Shown: in pieces, positions 50,918 to 57,993 of the stretch | How the letters are laid out: every line of letters begins with the position of its first letter | Position numbering within the stretch: the stretch's first letter is position 1 | DNA from: CAVONV01 sp963697355 | Lineage (GTDB): Bacteria; Acidobacteriota; Vicinamibacteria; Marinacidobacterales; DATDRI01 | Reading direction: 5' to 3' | Length of the DNA stretch: 64,000 nucleotides | Assembly: GCA_963697355.1 (NCBI GenBank) | Contig: CAVONV010000028.1 | Location: forward strand, 1 to 64,000 | Program-made: the position numbers and the translations under genes | Notes under the pieces: generated by a model | The model's database searches: none | Seen by the model: the letters and a program-made list of their open reading frames with translations, nothing else | What the model was told of the DNA's origin: nothing

Positions 50918-52110
50918 GAAGAACGCACAGGGTGATAGGCGCCATGGTCTTGTTCATGGCTGTGGGCACGGGATCCGTCTGGGCCAAAGAACAAAGCACC
51001 GAGTCGACGTCGGATTCGGCAAAGGAATTCGTCGAATCGGCGTCTGACGAAGACGAGCTCGAGAGCTTTGACGACTTCGAAAGCCTAGATGATGGCGAGG
51101 TCGTCGATCTTGCGGAAGTGGGTCCTTCCGGCGGGGACCATCATCGCGGATTTAGATTCGCTCTTGTGGCACTGCTCTTCACGGTTGTGGCTGGATTCTT
51201 CGTCCGCTTCAAGCGGTTGAGAACCCTACGGACGGCCTTCCTTCTAGGGTCATTGATCGTCCTTGGCTTTTGGAACGGAGGTTGTCCTTGCCCCATTTCC
51301 AGCTTCCAGAATTTGGTGTTGTGGACGATGAATGTGGACGTAAAGGTCCATAGCATCGTTTGGTTCGTGGGCCTCGTGCCTGTGACCTATGTTTTCGGCC
51401 GAGTGTGGTGCGGATGGGTTTGCCATTTGGGAGCCTTGCAGGAGTTCCTCCATAAACCGAGCGCGATCGGCGCTCTTCGAAGCGAACGGGCTCAAAATGT
51501 CATGCGATGGCTGCGCTATGGATTGTTCGCCGCACTCATCGTGCAGCTCGTCTTCATGAAAGAGAATCTATTTGTCCATATTGACCCTTTCAAGGTCGCT
51601 TTTAACTTGCGGTCGTTTTATTTGACGGGATGGATCCTGCTGGCCATCCTTCTCGTCAGCTCCCTTTATCTCTACCGACCTTTCTGTCGCTCCGCCTGCC
51701 CCGTGGGCCTCGTTTTGGGTTGGGTCAGCCGTCTCCCGCATGCGTCGAAACTCGGTATCAACGATGACTGCAGAACGTGCAAGTTGTGCACGACGGCCTG
51801 TGCCCCTCAGGCGATTCAGACGGCAAATCGACAGATTCAAGTCCGGTACGAGGACTGTATCGCCTGCGGCACCTGTATGGACGCCTGTAGGAAGGAATGC
51901 ATCTCCTTTAATCGAGAGGAAACCGATGATGCTCGTACGATTGAAACAACTGACGTTAGTAGCAGTGATATCCCTGTTCTGGTCGACAAGCTCAATGGCC
52001 AAGCAAAAGTGCGAGAGCGAAGTGGCGGCCAACCTCAAGCCGGTGAAGGAAGACTCGGGCTTCTCGTGGGCCGTGGAGCTGACCGGTCAACTGGGCTACC
52101 TCGGCAATAA
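50914..52110 (+). CDS. NapH/NosR-like membrane ferredoxin with acidic N-terminal domain
   Basis: Up to 398 residues. Signal/anchor (VIGAMVLFMAVGTGSVWA), then a strongly acidic stretch (residues about 28-70, e.g. SASDEDELESFDDFESLDD). Five or six TM helices carry Cys motifs GGCPCPI, WCGWVCHLGALQEF and CRSACPVG. Two 4Fe-4S motifs follow (CRTCKLCTTAC, CIACGTCMDAC). This is the NapH/NosR/CcoG-type architecture that moves electrons from quinol across the inner membrane. The last 62 codons overlap the next gene, so the true end may be near 51930; the extra tail looks non-conserved. Confidence 0.88.
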   Translation: MRRTHRVIGAMVLFMAVGTGSVWAKEQSTESTSDSAKEFVESASDEDELESFDDFESLDDGEVVDLAEVGPSGGDHHRGFRFALVALLFTVVAGFFVRFKRLRTLRTAFLLGSLIVLGFWNGGCPCPISSFQNLVLWTMNVDVKVHSIVWFVGLVPVTYVFGRVWCGWVCHLGALQEFLHKPSAIGALRSERAQNVMRWLRYGLFAALIVQLVFMKENLFVHIDPFKVAFNLRSFYLTGWILLAILLVSSLYLYRPFCRSACPVGLVLGWVSRLPHASKLGINDDCRTCKLCTTACAPQAIQTANRQIQVRYEDCIACGTCMDACRKECISFNREETDDARTIETTDVSSSDIPVLVDKLNGQAKVRERSGGQPQAGEGRLGLLVGRGADRSTGLPRQ

Positions 52111-53281
52111 CGCCCTCGACCGAACGTTAGCGAACGGGATGGCCTTCATGGGGCTGCATTATCGCGCCGACCTCGGCTCACCGCACCAGTTCTACTTCGA
52201 AGGAGGGTACAAGGATTGGTACAAGTCCGACGACGGGCCGGGCGTGGGCGGTACCGGTGAGACGTGGGGTAACTTTCCGACACCGGCCAAGGACCATTGG
52301 GGAATGCGGGAGGCTTACTACGACTTCAATCGAAACGACACGCAAATCACGACCGGCCTCCATGCCGCGAGTCTCGGTGAGAGCTTGTTGCTGGACGAGC
52401 GAGCGATTGGTGGAAGCCTCGGACGAAGCTTCGGCTCCTATTCACTCAATGTGACCGCGGGCAGCGTCATGACCCAGTTCGCGAGGATGAAAGACTTCTG
52501 CGCCACGCGGCACGTTTATCGTGTGGTTCGGGGTGGTCGTGTGAACGACATTGGCGATGCCTTCGGAGAGACCAATTTCGTTGGCGGGACCCTGTCGTGG
52601 TCTCCCAACCAAGGCAGCTCGAGCGAAGCTGAAGAATTGCCCGGTGGCGATCCCGTTGACGAGGACGCCTTCGGAGCATTCGAGGACGAGGAGTTTTCTT
52701 CCCTGGCGGAATCGGACAGGTCGTTGTTCAAACGGCTCGGCGTCATCATCTTCAACCAGTTCGGGTCGGGATTCGACCAGGATCGCTTGTTCTACGGCGG
52801 CATCGCCGAGTTCAACTTGATGCGTGATTTCGAGCTTCAACTCGAGGTCGTCCATCAACATGTGGCGAATGAGCGCGTCATCGGTTACTTGATTCAAGGT
52901 GAGCGTGATTTCACTTGGCGGTCCGGCGCGTTGAGCAGTTTCTGGTTGGGCTATATCGGGAGTGCCGAGATCGACTCGGGAGCGCTTTTCCGTCCCTCCT
53001 TCAGCAACTTGTTCTTGGGTGAGGTCATGCGGCTCGATGTCGTCAACATGCCGCTCGTCTTTGGGCGGGTGAGCCATCGATTGCCCTGGAGGGGCAAGCC
53101 TTCGGTAGGACTTTTTGCCGTGGCTCAAACCTCGGGCTCTCGAACGGAAGAATACGACTTTGAATCCGAAGTGAATCTCTCGCGACGACTTCGTCTATAT
53201 GGTGTCGTTGGGCTCCTGCGATCGGCAGCTGCAAACGAAACGACGATGGTGGGACGGGTTCAATTCCGTTACGCCTTTTGA
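51926..53281 (+). CDS. Predicted outer-membrane beta-barrel protein of the redox operon
   Basis: 451 residues from ATG 51926 (or 51929); signal peptide QLTLVAVISLFWSTSSMA. The mature protein alternates polar/aromatic beta-strands (WAVELTGQLGYLG, HQFYFEGGYKDWY, REAYYDFNRNDTQITTG, SYSLNVTAGSV) and ends in RVQFRYAF with a terminal Phe, the outer-membrane insertion signal. A long acidic loop (EAEELPGGDPVDEDAFGAFE) interrupts the middle. About 14-16 strands would fit. Encoded between a membrane ferredoxin and an exported polyferredoxin, it could be a porin giving redox proteins access to outside acceptors. The start lies inside the upstream ORF. Confidence 0.75.
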   Translation: MMLVRLKQLTLVAVISLFWSTSSMAKQKCESEVAANLKPVKEDSGFSWAVELTGQLGYLGNNALDRTLANGMAFMGLHYRADLGSPHQFYFEGGYKDWYKSDDGPGVGGTGETWGNFPTPAKDHWGMREAYYDFNRNDTQITTGLHAASLGESLLLDERAIGGSLGRSFGSYSLNVTAGSVMTQFARMKDFCATRHVYRVVRGGRVNDIGDAFGETNFVGGTLSWSPNQGSSSEAEELPGGDPVDEDAFGAFEDEEFSSLAESDRSLFKRLGVIIFNQFGSGFDQDRLFYGGIAEFNLMRDFELQLEVVHQHVANERVIGYLIQGERDFTWRSGALSSFWLGYIGSAEIDSGALFRPSFSNLFLGEVMRLDVVNMPLVFGRVSHRLPWRGKPSVGLFAVAQTSGSRTEEYDFESEVNLSRRLRLYGVVGLLRSAAANETTMVGRVQFRYAF

Positions 53282-53309
53282 GCGTAGATGCCGAAGAGGA
53301 GGTATACCC

Positions 53310-54146
53310 ATGGATAGCAGTCGGAGAGAGCTCATTCGAAAAGGTGCGTCGATAGTACTCCTAGGAGCAACAGGTGGTTCCTTGTCAGGTCTCTTGAACG
53401 GATGCTCGAACGGCGCGACATCACCCGTCTATGGTGTCGAGATCTGTCCCAATACCTGTACGGGCTGCGGTACCTGTGTCAGTTCCTGCAGCACCCATGC
53501 GATTCTCCTACCGCAACCTACGACCTTTGCTATCAATGCGGAGCTCTGCGTGGATTGTGGTGATTGCCAAACCGTCTGTCAGCCGAACGCCGTCTCGATT
53601 GCCGTAAAGAAGTTCACGGTGGACGATTCCCGCTGTGTGGGATGTGGGGATTGTGTCGAGGTCTGTCGGGCCGAGGGTGGAGCCATCACTTGGGAAAAGG
53701 ACCACTACAGCATCAACAGCAATTGCCGGGCCGGGCACTGCTCACAGCCATGCATCACGGCCTGTCCCGAGAGGGCCATGTGGAAAGAACACGGTCAGAT
53801 GCACATCGATCGGGACCGGTGCACGAGGTGTGGTCAATGCGTCCTGGCCTGTCCCTATCGTGCGATCGATGCGGCTTCTGTCCAAATGGATGCTTCCCGA
53901 TGCACGAGGTGCGGTGAATGCGCAGAGGTCTGTACGTACTCGGCGATCACGGGTGAGATGCCGGTTGCGGATTTTGCACCGCAAATCGATCTCGAAGTCT
54001 GCAACCGCTGCGGTGCCTGCGAGACGACTTGCCTACACGGGGCCATCGAGTCAGAGAAGCACTTGGCCACGGTCGATGCCGAGAACTGTTCGGCCTGCGG
54101 GACATGTGTGGATGCCTGTCCCTTCGATGCCATTCGGACGTTGTAA
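53310..54146 (+). CDS. Exported polyferredoxin with eight Cys clusters, Tat signal and lipobox-like site
   Basis: 278 residues from ATG 53310 (AGGAGG upstream). The N-terminus has a twin-arginine motif SRRELIRKG, hydrophobic stretch and LLNGCSNG, suggesting Tat export and possible lipidation. Eight C-x2-C-x2-C-x3-C-type motifs follow: CTGCGTCVSSC, CVDCGDCQTVC, CVGCGDCVEVC, a variant CRAGHCSQPCITAC, CTRCGQCVLAC, CTRCGECAEVC, CNRCGACETTC and CSACGTCVDAC. Up to eight 4Fe-4S clusters could form a wire. No catalytic molybdopterin or flavin domain is present, so it is a pure electron carrier, last gene of the sigma-54 operon. Confidence 0.92.
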   Translation: MDSSRRELIRKGASIVLLGATGGSLSGLLNGCSNGATSPVYGVEICPNTCTGCGTCVSSCSTHAILLPQPTTFAINAELCVDCGDCQTVCQPNAVSIAVKKFTVDDSRCVGCGDCVEVCRAEGGAITWEKDHYSINSNCRAGHCSQPCITACPERAMWKEHGQMHIDRDRCTRCGQCVLACPYRAIDAASVQMDASRCTRCGECAEVCTYSAITGEMPVADFAPQIDLEVCNRCGACETTCLHGAIESEKHLATVDAENCSACGTCVDACPFDAIRTL

Positions 54147-54250
54147 GAACTTGCCAAACCCACAGGCAAAGGGCCGGCCGCATCAGGAAACCCTCTCGCC
54201 AAGTTTCTTTATTTCGGGAAGATCTACGCATAGACACCGCGATCTAACAA

Positions 54251-54424
54251 TCGCTGCAGGAGCATCTTGCTTTCCGTGGCAGATCCCGTTTTGGCGGTGG
54301 CTGGGTAATCGGGCTAGCCTTCGTCCTGAATCTAGTTTCTTTGGTACTTCTGTCTCTTCTTTTGCCCGCGGCTGTCTGTTTTAGCTGTCGATACGAACGA
54401 ACGTATCTTGCGGCGGTTGCCTAG
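54251..54424 (+). pseudogene. Possible EI24/CysZ-like membrane protein C-terminal remnant
   Basis: Frame 54251-54424 reads RSRFGGGWVIGLAFVLNLVS then LVLLSLLLPAAV, resembling the last TM of EI24-type proteins (LP-x-A-V). It has no start codon. The rest of 54147-54643 shows no gene or structure I can support. Confidence 0.3.
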
Positions 54425-54643
54425 TTTATCGGCGAGTCGCCTAACGTGTGGATGGAGCGGACGTGGCACTTCCCAAGTGGCGCAGGGGATCATGTTTGAG
54501 CAGGGAGTGAAGCGGCGGATCCATCATTCAACGGTATTGGCTCTGGCTAGGCCACGCCGCTCATCCGCCTATATGGACACGGAGCTCAAAGGTGCAAGGA
54601 GTAGTCTCCTAGGATATTCTAGGGGGAGCATCGGAGCTAGTAA

Positions 54644-54856
54644 GTGAAGTTCAGGGTGCGAATCGAGCAAGATGAAGACGGCATTCTCGTGGCTGACGTG
54701 CCGTCGCTGCCGGGCTGCATCTCCCAGGGAAAAACGAGGGAGGAGGCAATTCGAAACGCTGAAGAAGCTATAGCAGCGTATCTGGAAGGCTTGAACGCGC
54801 ATGGTGAAGCCATCCCGCCCTCCATTGACGAAGAGATAGTGGAAACAAAGCTGTGA
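54644..54856 (+). CDS. hicB: HicB-family antitoxin
   Basis: 70 residues from GTG 54644. Classic HicB partial RNase H fold: KFRVRIEQDEDGILVADVPS, LPGCISQGKTREEAIRNAEE, AIAAYLEGL. It neutralises the HicA mRNA interferase. Its stop overlaps a GTG of the hicA frame (GTGA), the usual coupling, but hicA is broken by an in-frame TAG and loses its 3' half. The short form lacks the C-terminal DNA-binding domain seen in longer HicB proteins. Confidence 0.88.
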   Translation: MKFRVRIEQDEDGILVADVPSLPGCISQGKTREEAIRNAEEAIAAYLEGLNAHGEAIPPSIDEEIVETKL

Positions 54857-54954
54857 GACGACTACCGCTCTTGTCAGGGCGGGATCTGGTGGCGGCCTTG
54901 CGCAAGTTCGGATAGGAGTTCGACCGGCAGCGAGGCAGCCATAGGACCATATAA
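54853..54954 (+). pseudogene. hicA: hicA toxin remnant with in-frame stop
   Basis: From GTG 54853 the frame reads RRLPLLSGRDLVAALRKFG, TAG (54913-54915), EFDRQRGSHRTI, TAA. This is HicA with the stop in place of an aromatic codon; the RGSH motif with the catalytic His is retained. Homology fades about 40 bp before the cassette boundary near 54996. Confidence 0.75.
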
Positions 54955-55045
54955 CTCCGGGATCAAGCTGCCGGGCCGCGATGCAGCAGTGAGGTCCGTA
55001 GGCGTCATGCTCACCAGCCGTGCCTCTCAAATAGGAGCGTCATCA

Positions 55046-55465
55046 ATGTCCGTTGAAGTCATCGCGGTTCGTCGTGTCGTACAGGCCTTTGCGGAAGCAT
55101 GGAACAGGCACGACATGAACGCCTTCTCGGCGCTCTTTGCTGAGGACGCCGAGTTTGTCAACGTAGTCGGCCTTTGGTGGAAGGGGCGAGCGGAGATCAA
55201 AGGAGCTCACGAGTTCACGCACCAAACGATGTTCAAGAACAGCCGACTGAGCTTCAACGACATCGCCACTCGGTTTCCCGTGCCTGGGATCGCAATCGCA
55301 CGGTGCCACTGGACGCTGGAAGGGCACGTTAGTCCCGAAGGCGCACCCCTTCCACCGCGTCACGGGATCTTGGTAAACACACTGAAGCAGGTTGGCACCG
55401 CTTGGCGCATCATCGACTCACAGAACACCGACATCATTGAGGGGGTTGCGTCTAGGCCGCAGTAG
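55046..55465 (+). CDS. SgcJ/EcaC (NTF2-like, DUF4440) family protein, cassette-borne
   Basis: 139 residues from ATG 55046. NTF2-like cone fold: VVQAFAEAWNRHDMNAFSAL, FAEDAEFVNVVGLWWKGRAE, IKGAHEFTHQTMF and the end VGTAWRIIDSQNTDI. Such proteins bind or isomerise small molecules, but the substrate is unknown. The gene is enclosed by a degenerate integron recombination site (GTAGGCGTCATGC near 54998) and an attC-like site (55501-55611), the layout of a mobile gene cassette. SgcJ/EcaC genes are known to occur in integron cassettes (recollection). Confidence 0.82.
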   Translation: MSVEVIAVRRVVQAFAEAWNRHDMNAFSALFAEDAEFVNVVGLWWKGRAEIKGAHEFTHQTMFKNSRLSFNDIATRFPVPGIAIARCHWTLEGHVSPEGAPLPPRHGILVNTLKQVGTAWRIIDSQNTDIIEGVASRPQ

Positions 55466-55500
55466 GGCCCGAATAGGACGACGAATGGTCGTGCAATGAC

Positions 55501-55611
55501 GCCTAACCCTTCGCTCAACCCGACGCGCCACGGCATGCCGGCGCTGCGCTTCATTTCATTCTGGCCCGCCGTCGTCCTGCCGCAGCGCGCCGGTTAGCTC
55601 AAACGCTATAC
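55501..55611 (+). other. attC-like integron recombination site
   Basis: 111 bp with GCCTAAC (R'', 55501-55507), TTCGCTCAACCCGACGCGC on the left, GCAGCGCGCCGGTTAGCTC plus AAACG on the right and degenerate R' GCTATAC (55605-55611). The arms are imperfectly complementary, as in attC sites that fold as single strands. No integrase gene is seen. Confidence 0.65.
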
Positions 55612-55858
55612 GGAGCTGAATTGATTCAGCGTAGGCGCTAGAACAGTTGGGCGCAGGAGATCAGCCGTTTTCTTTGGAAATAGAGAAGGACAAGCTTGGC
55701 CGGCGGCTCATTGACGAAGTCCAACCGATTGCCCGAGCGGGTTAGGCATTGGGTCCGGTCGAGGCTCAACTCCGTGTTGCAGCTGTCGAGCGCGATGAAA
55801 TAGACAGGCGCTCGCAGCTGAAAGCACTGTTCGGCCGGAATAGGACTGAGGATTGGCG

Positions 55859-56803
55859 ATGAAAACGCTGTTTTTTGGCGCAGGGCCTTTGGGATCTGTC
55901 TATGCACACCTGCTTCACCAGGCAGGTGTGGATGTGACGGTTCTTGCGCGTGGTGAACGGCATGACTGGCTGAAGGAAAACGGTTTGGTGTTGGTGAATG
56001 AGATGACCGGGGAAAAAGGATCGTCGCCGATCGACGTGGTGGACGAACTGAGGCCGGAGGATGAATACGACTTGGTAATCGTTCTCATCAGAAAGAACAA
56101 GCTTCTCCCCGTCTTCGAGATTCTCGCGGCGTGCCCTGGCGTCAAGAGTGTTCTCTTCATGGGCAATAACACCCTGGGCTTCGATGAGTACCTGAAGCAC
56201 TTGCCGCTCGAAAAGCTGCTTTTCGGCTTCCCCGGTTCGGGCGGCGGGATTCGTGAGCAGGTCGTCCACTATGCCGATCGAGAGAAGCCGAAGGGGAAGC
56301 AGAGAGCCGTAACTATTGGCGAGATCGATGGTCAGAGCAAAGAGAGAACGTTGGGGGTCAAATGGCTCTTTGAATCCTCTGGAGTGCCGGTCAACCTGAC
56401 CACGGACATCGACGGATGGCTCAAGTATCACGTCGCACTGGTCAGCCCGCTTGTCGGTGCTCTCTACAAGCACGATTGCGACAACTACCGGACCGCGAAA
56501 GACAAGGAAACGCTTCGTGCAATGGTCCGAGCGGCCAAGGAGGGAGGACGTGTGCTCAGGGCGCTCGGATACACGAAGCGCCAGCCCTTCGAGTTCAACC
56601 TTTTCTACTGGCTGCCGGAGTTCATGAGCATGATGGCCGTGAAGGGGCTGCTCGAGAGCAAGTTCGCGGAGGTGGCCTTTGCCATGCACGCGAAGGCCGC
56701 TCGAGACGAGATGGAAGATCTCGCTCGCGAATTCCGAGAACTGACCGGGAAGACGTCAGTCGATACGCCCAACTTAGACACGCTGAGGCACTTCGTCGTC
56801 TAA
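55859..56803 (+). CDS. Ketopantoate reductase (ApbA/PanE)-family protein
   Basis: 314 residues from ATG 55859 (GAGGA upstream). Rossmann start MKTLFFGAGPLGSVYAHLLH with the G-x-G-x-x-G dinucleotide motif, then VLARGERHDWL, LVIVLIRKNKLLPVFE (in place of the usual K-x-x-x-T region) and the C-terminal helical domain KYHVALVSPLVGALYKHDCD. Family members reduce 2-oxo groups with NADPH, but divergence makes a panE role doubtful. It is a single gene in an accessory patch directly after the attC-like site, so possibly also cassette-derived. Confidence 0.78.
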   Translation: MKTLFFGAGPLGSVYAHLLHQAGVDVTVLARGERHDWLKENGLVLVNEMTGEKGSSPIDVVDELRPEDEYDLVIVLIRKNKLLPVFEILAACPGVKSVLFMGNNTLGFDEYLKHLPLEKLLFGFPGSGGGIREQVVHYADREKPKGKQRAVTIGEIDGQSKERTLGVKWLFESSGVPVNLTTDIDGWLKYHVALVSPLVGALYKHDCDNYRTAKDKETLRAMVRAAKEGGRVLRALGYTKRQPFEFNLFYWLPEFMSMMAVKGLLESKFAEVAFAMHAKAARDEMEDLAREFRELTGKTSVDTPNLDTLRHFVV

Positions 56804-56953
56804 GAAAGAAAAGGTCGAACGTGCCGTTGAAGCTGACGGCCGCAGAGTTCGTTGCTGACGGGCCGCAGCCTAACAGTAGCCATGCAATGGTGTGCTGAAA
56901 GGCCTAAGATGTTGCTAGTTGGAACCCGACAACGGTCTGAGGGATACTAGGCT

Positions 56954-57187
56954 ATGGCAAATTCGTCCCCGAAGATTGAAGAACTGAGCCCGGACGAACG
57001 CTTGGAGCTTCTCGAGGAGCTATGGGAGAGTCTACGTCAAAGCCCTGATAACGTACCACTTACGTCAACCCAGCGGGAGGAGCTTGATCGTCGCTTGGAT
57101 GAACTCGAAAGCGATGTGAGCCGTGGTGAGGAACTCGGGATCCCTTGGGATGTGGTCTTGGAGCAGATTCGAAAGCACCCTCGTTGA
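56954..57187 (+). CDS. Addiction-module antitoxin component (Unstab_antitox / TIGR02574-like)
   Basis: 77 residues: MANSSPKIEELSPDERLELL, EELWESLRQSP, then QREELDRRLDELESD and the end GIPWDVVLEQIRKH. This pattern (alternating helices, W-E-x-x then L-D-x-R, P-W-x-x-V) defines the small antitoxin partner of RelE/ParE toxins. The TGA overlaps the TTG start of the toxin gene (TTGA), so the pair is coupled. Confidence 0.88.
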   Translation: MANSSPKIEELSPDERLELLEELWESLRQSPDNVPLTSTQREELDRRLDELESDVSRGEELGIPWDVVLEQIRKHPR

Positions 57188-57477
57188 AGTCAGTAGTCTT
57201 TCGTCCTGCAGCCTCTGCGGAAGTGGACGAAGCGTATCGATGGTACGAGAATCAACGTCCAGGTCTAGGGGAAGAGTTCCTTTTCGCAGTCCAGAACGCG
57301 GTTGATTCAATCCTTGAAAATCCCAAGATGTTTCCCGTCGTTCGTCGTGACACCCGACGGACTCTTCTTCTTCGATTTCCGTACAGTCTGTTGTATCGCC
57401 TTGTCCACAAGCAGGTGGTGGTCGTTGCTTGTTTTCATGCCAAACGCGATCCCAAACGTTGGCAATCAAGAAGGTGA
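57184..57477 (+). CDS. RelE/ParE-family toxin
   Basis: 97 residues from TTG 57184. ParE-like fold: VVFRPAASAEVDEAYRWYEN, PGLGEEFLFAVQNAVDSILE, NPKMFPVV then RRTLLLRFPYSLLYRL and VVVVACFHAKRDPKRW. The typical R-x-x-x-x-x-F-P-Y and H-x-x-R-D-P-x-x-W motifs are present, so it looks functional. It poisons gyrase or mRNA depending on subgroup. Second member of the TA operon. Confidence 0.9.
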   Translation: MKSVVFRPAASAEVDEAYRWYENQRPGLGEEFLFAVQNAVDSILENPKMFPVVRRDTRRTLLLRFPYSLLYRLVHKQVVVVACFHAKRDPKRWQSRR

Positions 57478-57597
57478 TGGTTAACCGAGCTCCAGTTGAC
57501 GGTCGGAACACTTTCCCCTATTGATTTCCCCGATACCGCTAGCGTTCCGCCGGAAGCTTAGCTCGACTGTTTGAACGCACTCAGTGAGGTCACGCTC

Positions 57598-57987
57598 ATG
57601 AAAAGCAAGAAGAGACAATCGTCGTCGATGCTACGCAAGAGGGCCAAAAAAGGTTTTCGGGGATATCCTATAGCAACGGTTGCGTTCTATGGTCCGAACG
57701 ATAAAGTGGCAACCAAGATCGCAGTTGGGATCGTCCCGTCCGAAGGTGCGGAGCCGGAAGCCATGAAACGTTGGCGGTCCGAAGGTGCCGACATCAAGTC
57801 AGATCCGACCGTTGGACCCGAGATTATCGACTTCATTGACAGCCACGGAGCGAAATCAGTGGTCATGGCCGACAGGATTATCGGCTGTCCACACGAAGAG
57901 GGAGTCGACTATCCAGAGGGACAACAATGTCCTGAATGCCCTTTTTGGGCTGGGCGTGACCGATGGACAGGCGAAGTCATTCACTAG
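57598..57987 (+). CDS. Conserved uncharacterised protein with CPHEEG/CPECPFW motif
   Basis: 129 residues from ATG 57598; ATG 57628 is possible. Basic start, then RKRAKKGFRGYPIATVAFYG, PNDKVATKIAVGIVPSEGAE, ADRIIGCPHEEGVDYPEGQQ and CPECPFWAGRDRWTGEVIH. The C-H...C-x-x-C set could hold a zinc. I know this as a recurring unnamed family in soil and proteobacterial genomes, often on accessory DNA; no function is established. It lies between a TA pair and an NmrA-like gene. Confidence 0.75.
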   Translation: MKSKKRQSSSMLRKRAKKGFRGYPIATVAFYGPNDKVATKIAVGIVPSEGAEPEAMKRWRSEGADIKSDPTVGPEIIDFIDSHGAKSVVMADRIIGCPHEEGVDYPEGQQCPECPFWAGRDRWTGEVIH

Positions 57988-57993
57988 GTCGTT

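Noticed and set aside
55612..55858. Fragment of coding sequence (IEKDKLGRRLIDEVQPIARA)
   Set aside because: Short open stretch with stops on both sides and no recognisable family.
55766..56689. 307-codon open frame on the minus strand
   Set aside because: Antisense shadow of the PanE-like gene; composition is Arg/His-rich and has no domain pattern.
56812..56890. Second attC site (GTTGAAGCTGACGGCCGC...GCCTAAC)
   Set aside because: Arms are complementary, but the GTT...AAC boxes are in the opposite order from an attC site, so only a hairpin is supported.
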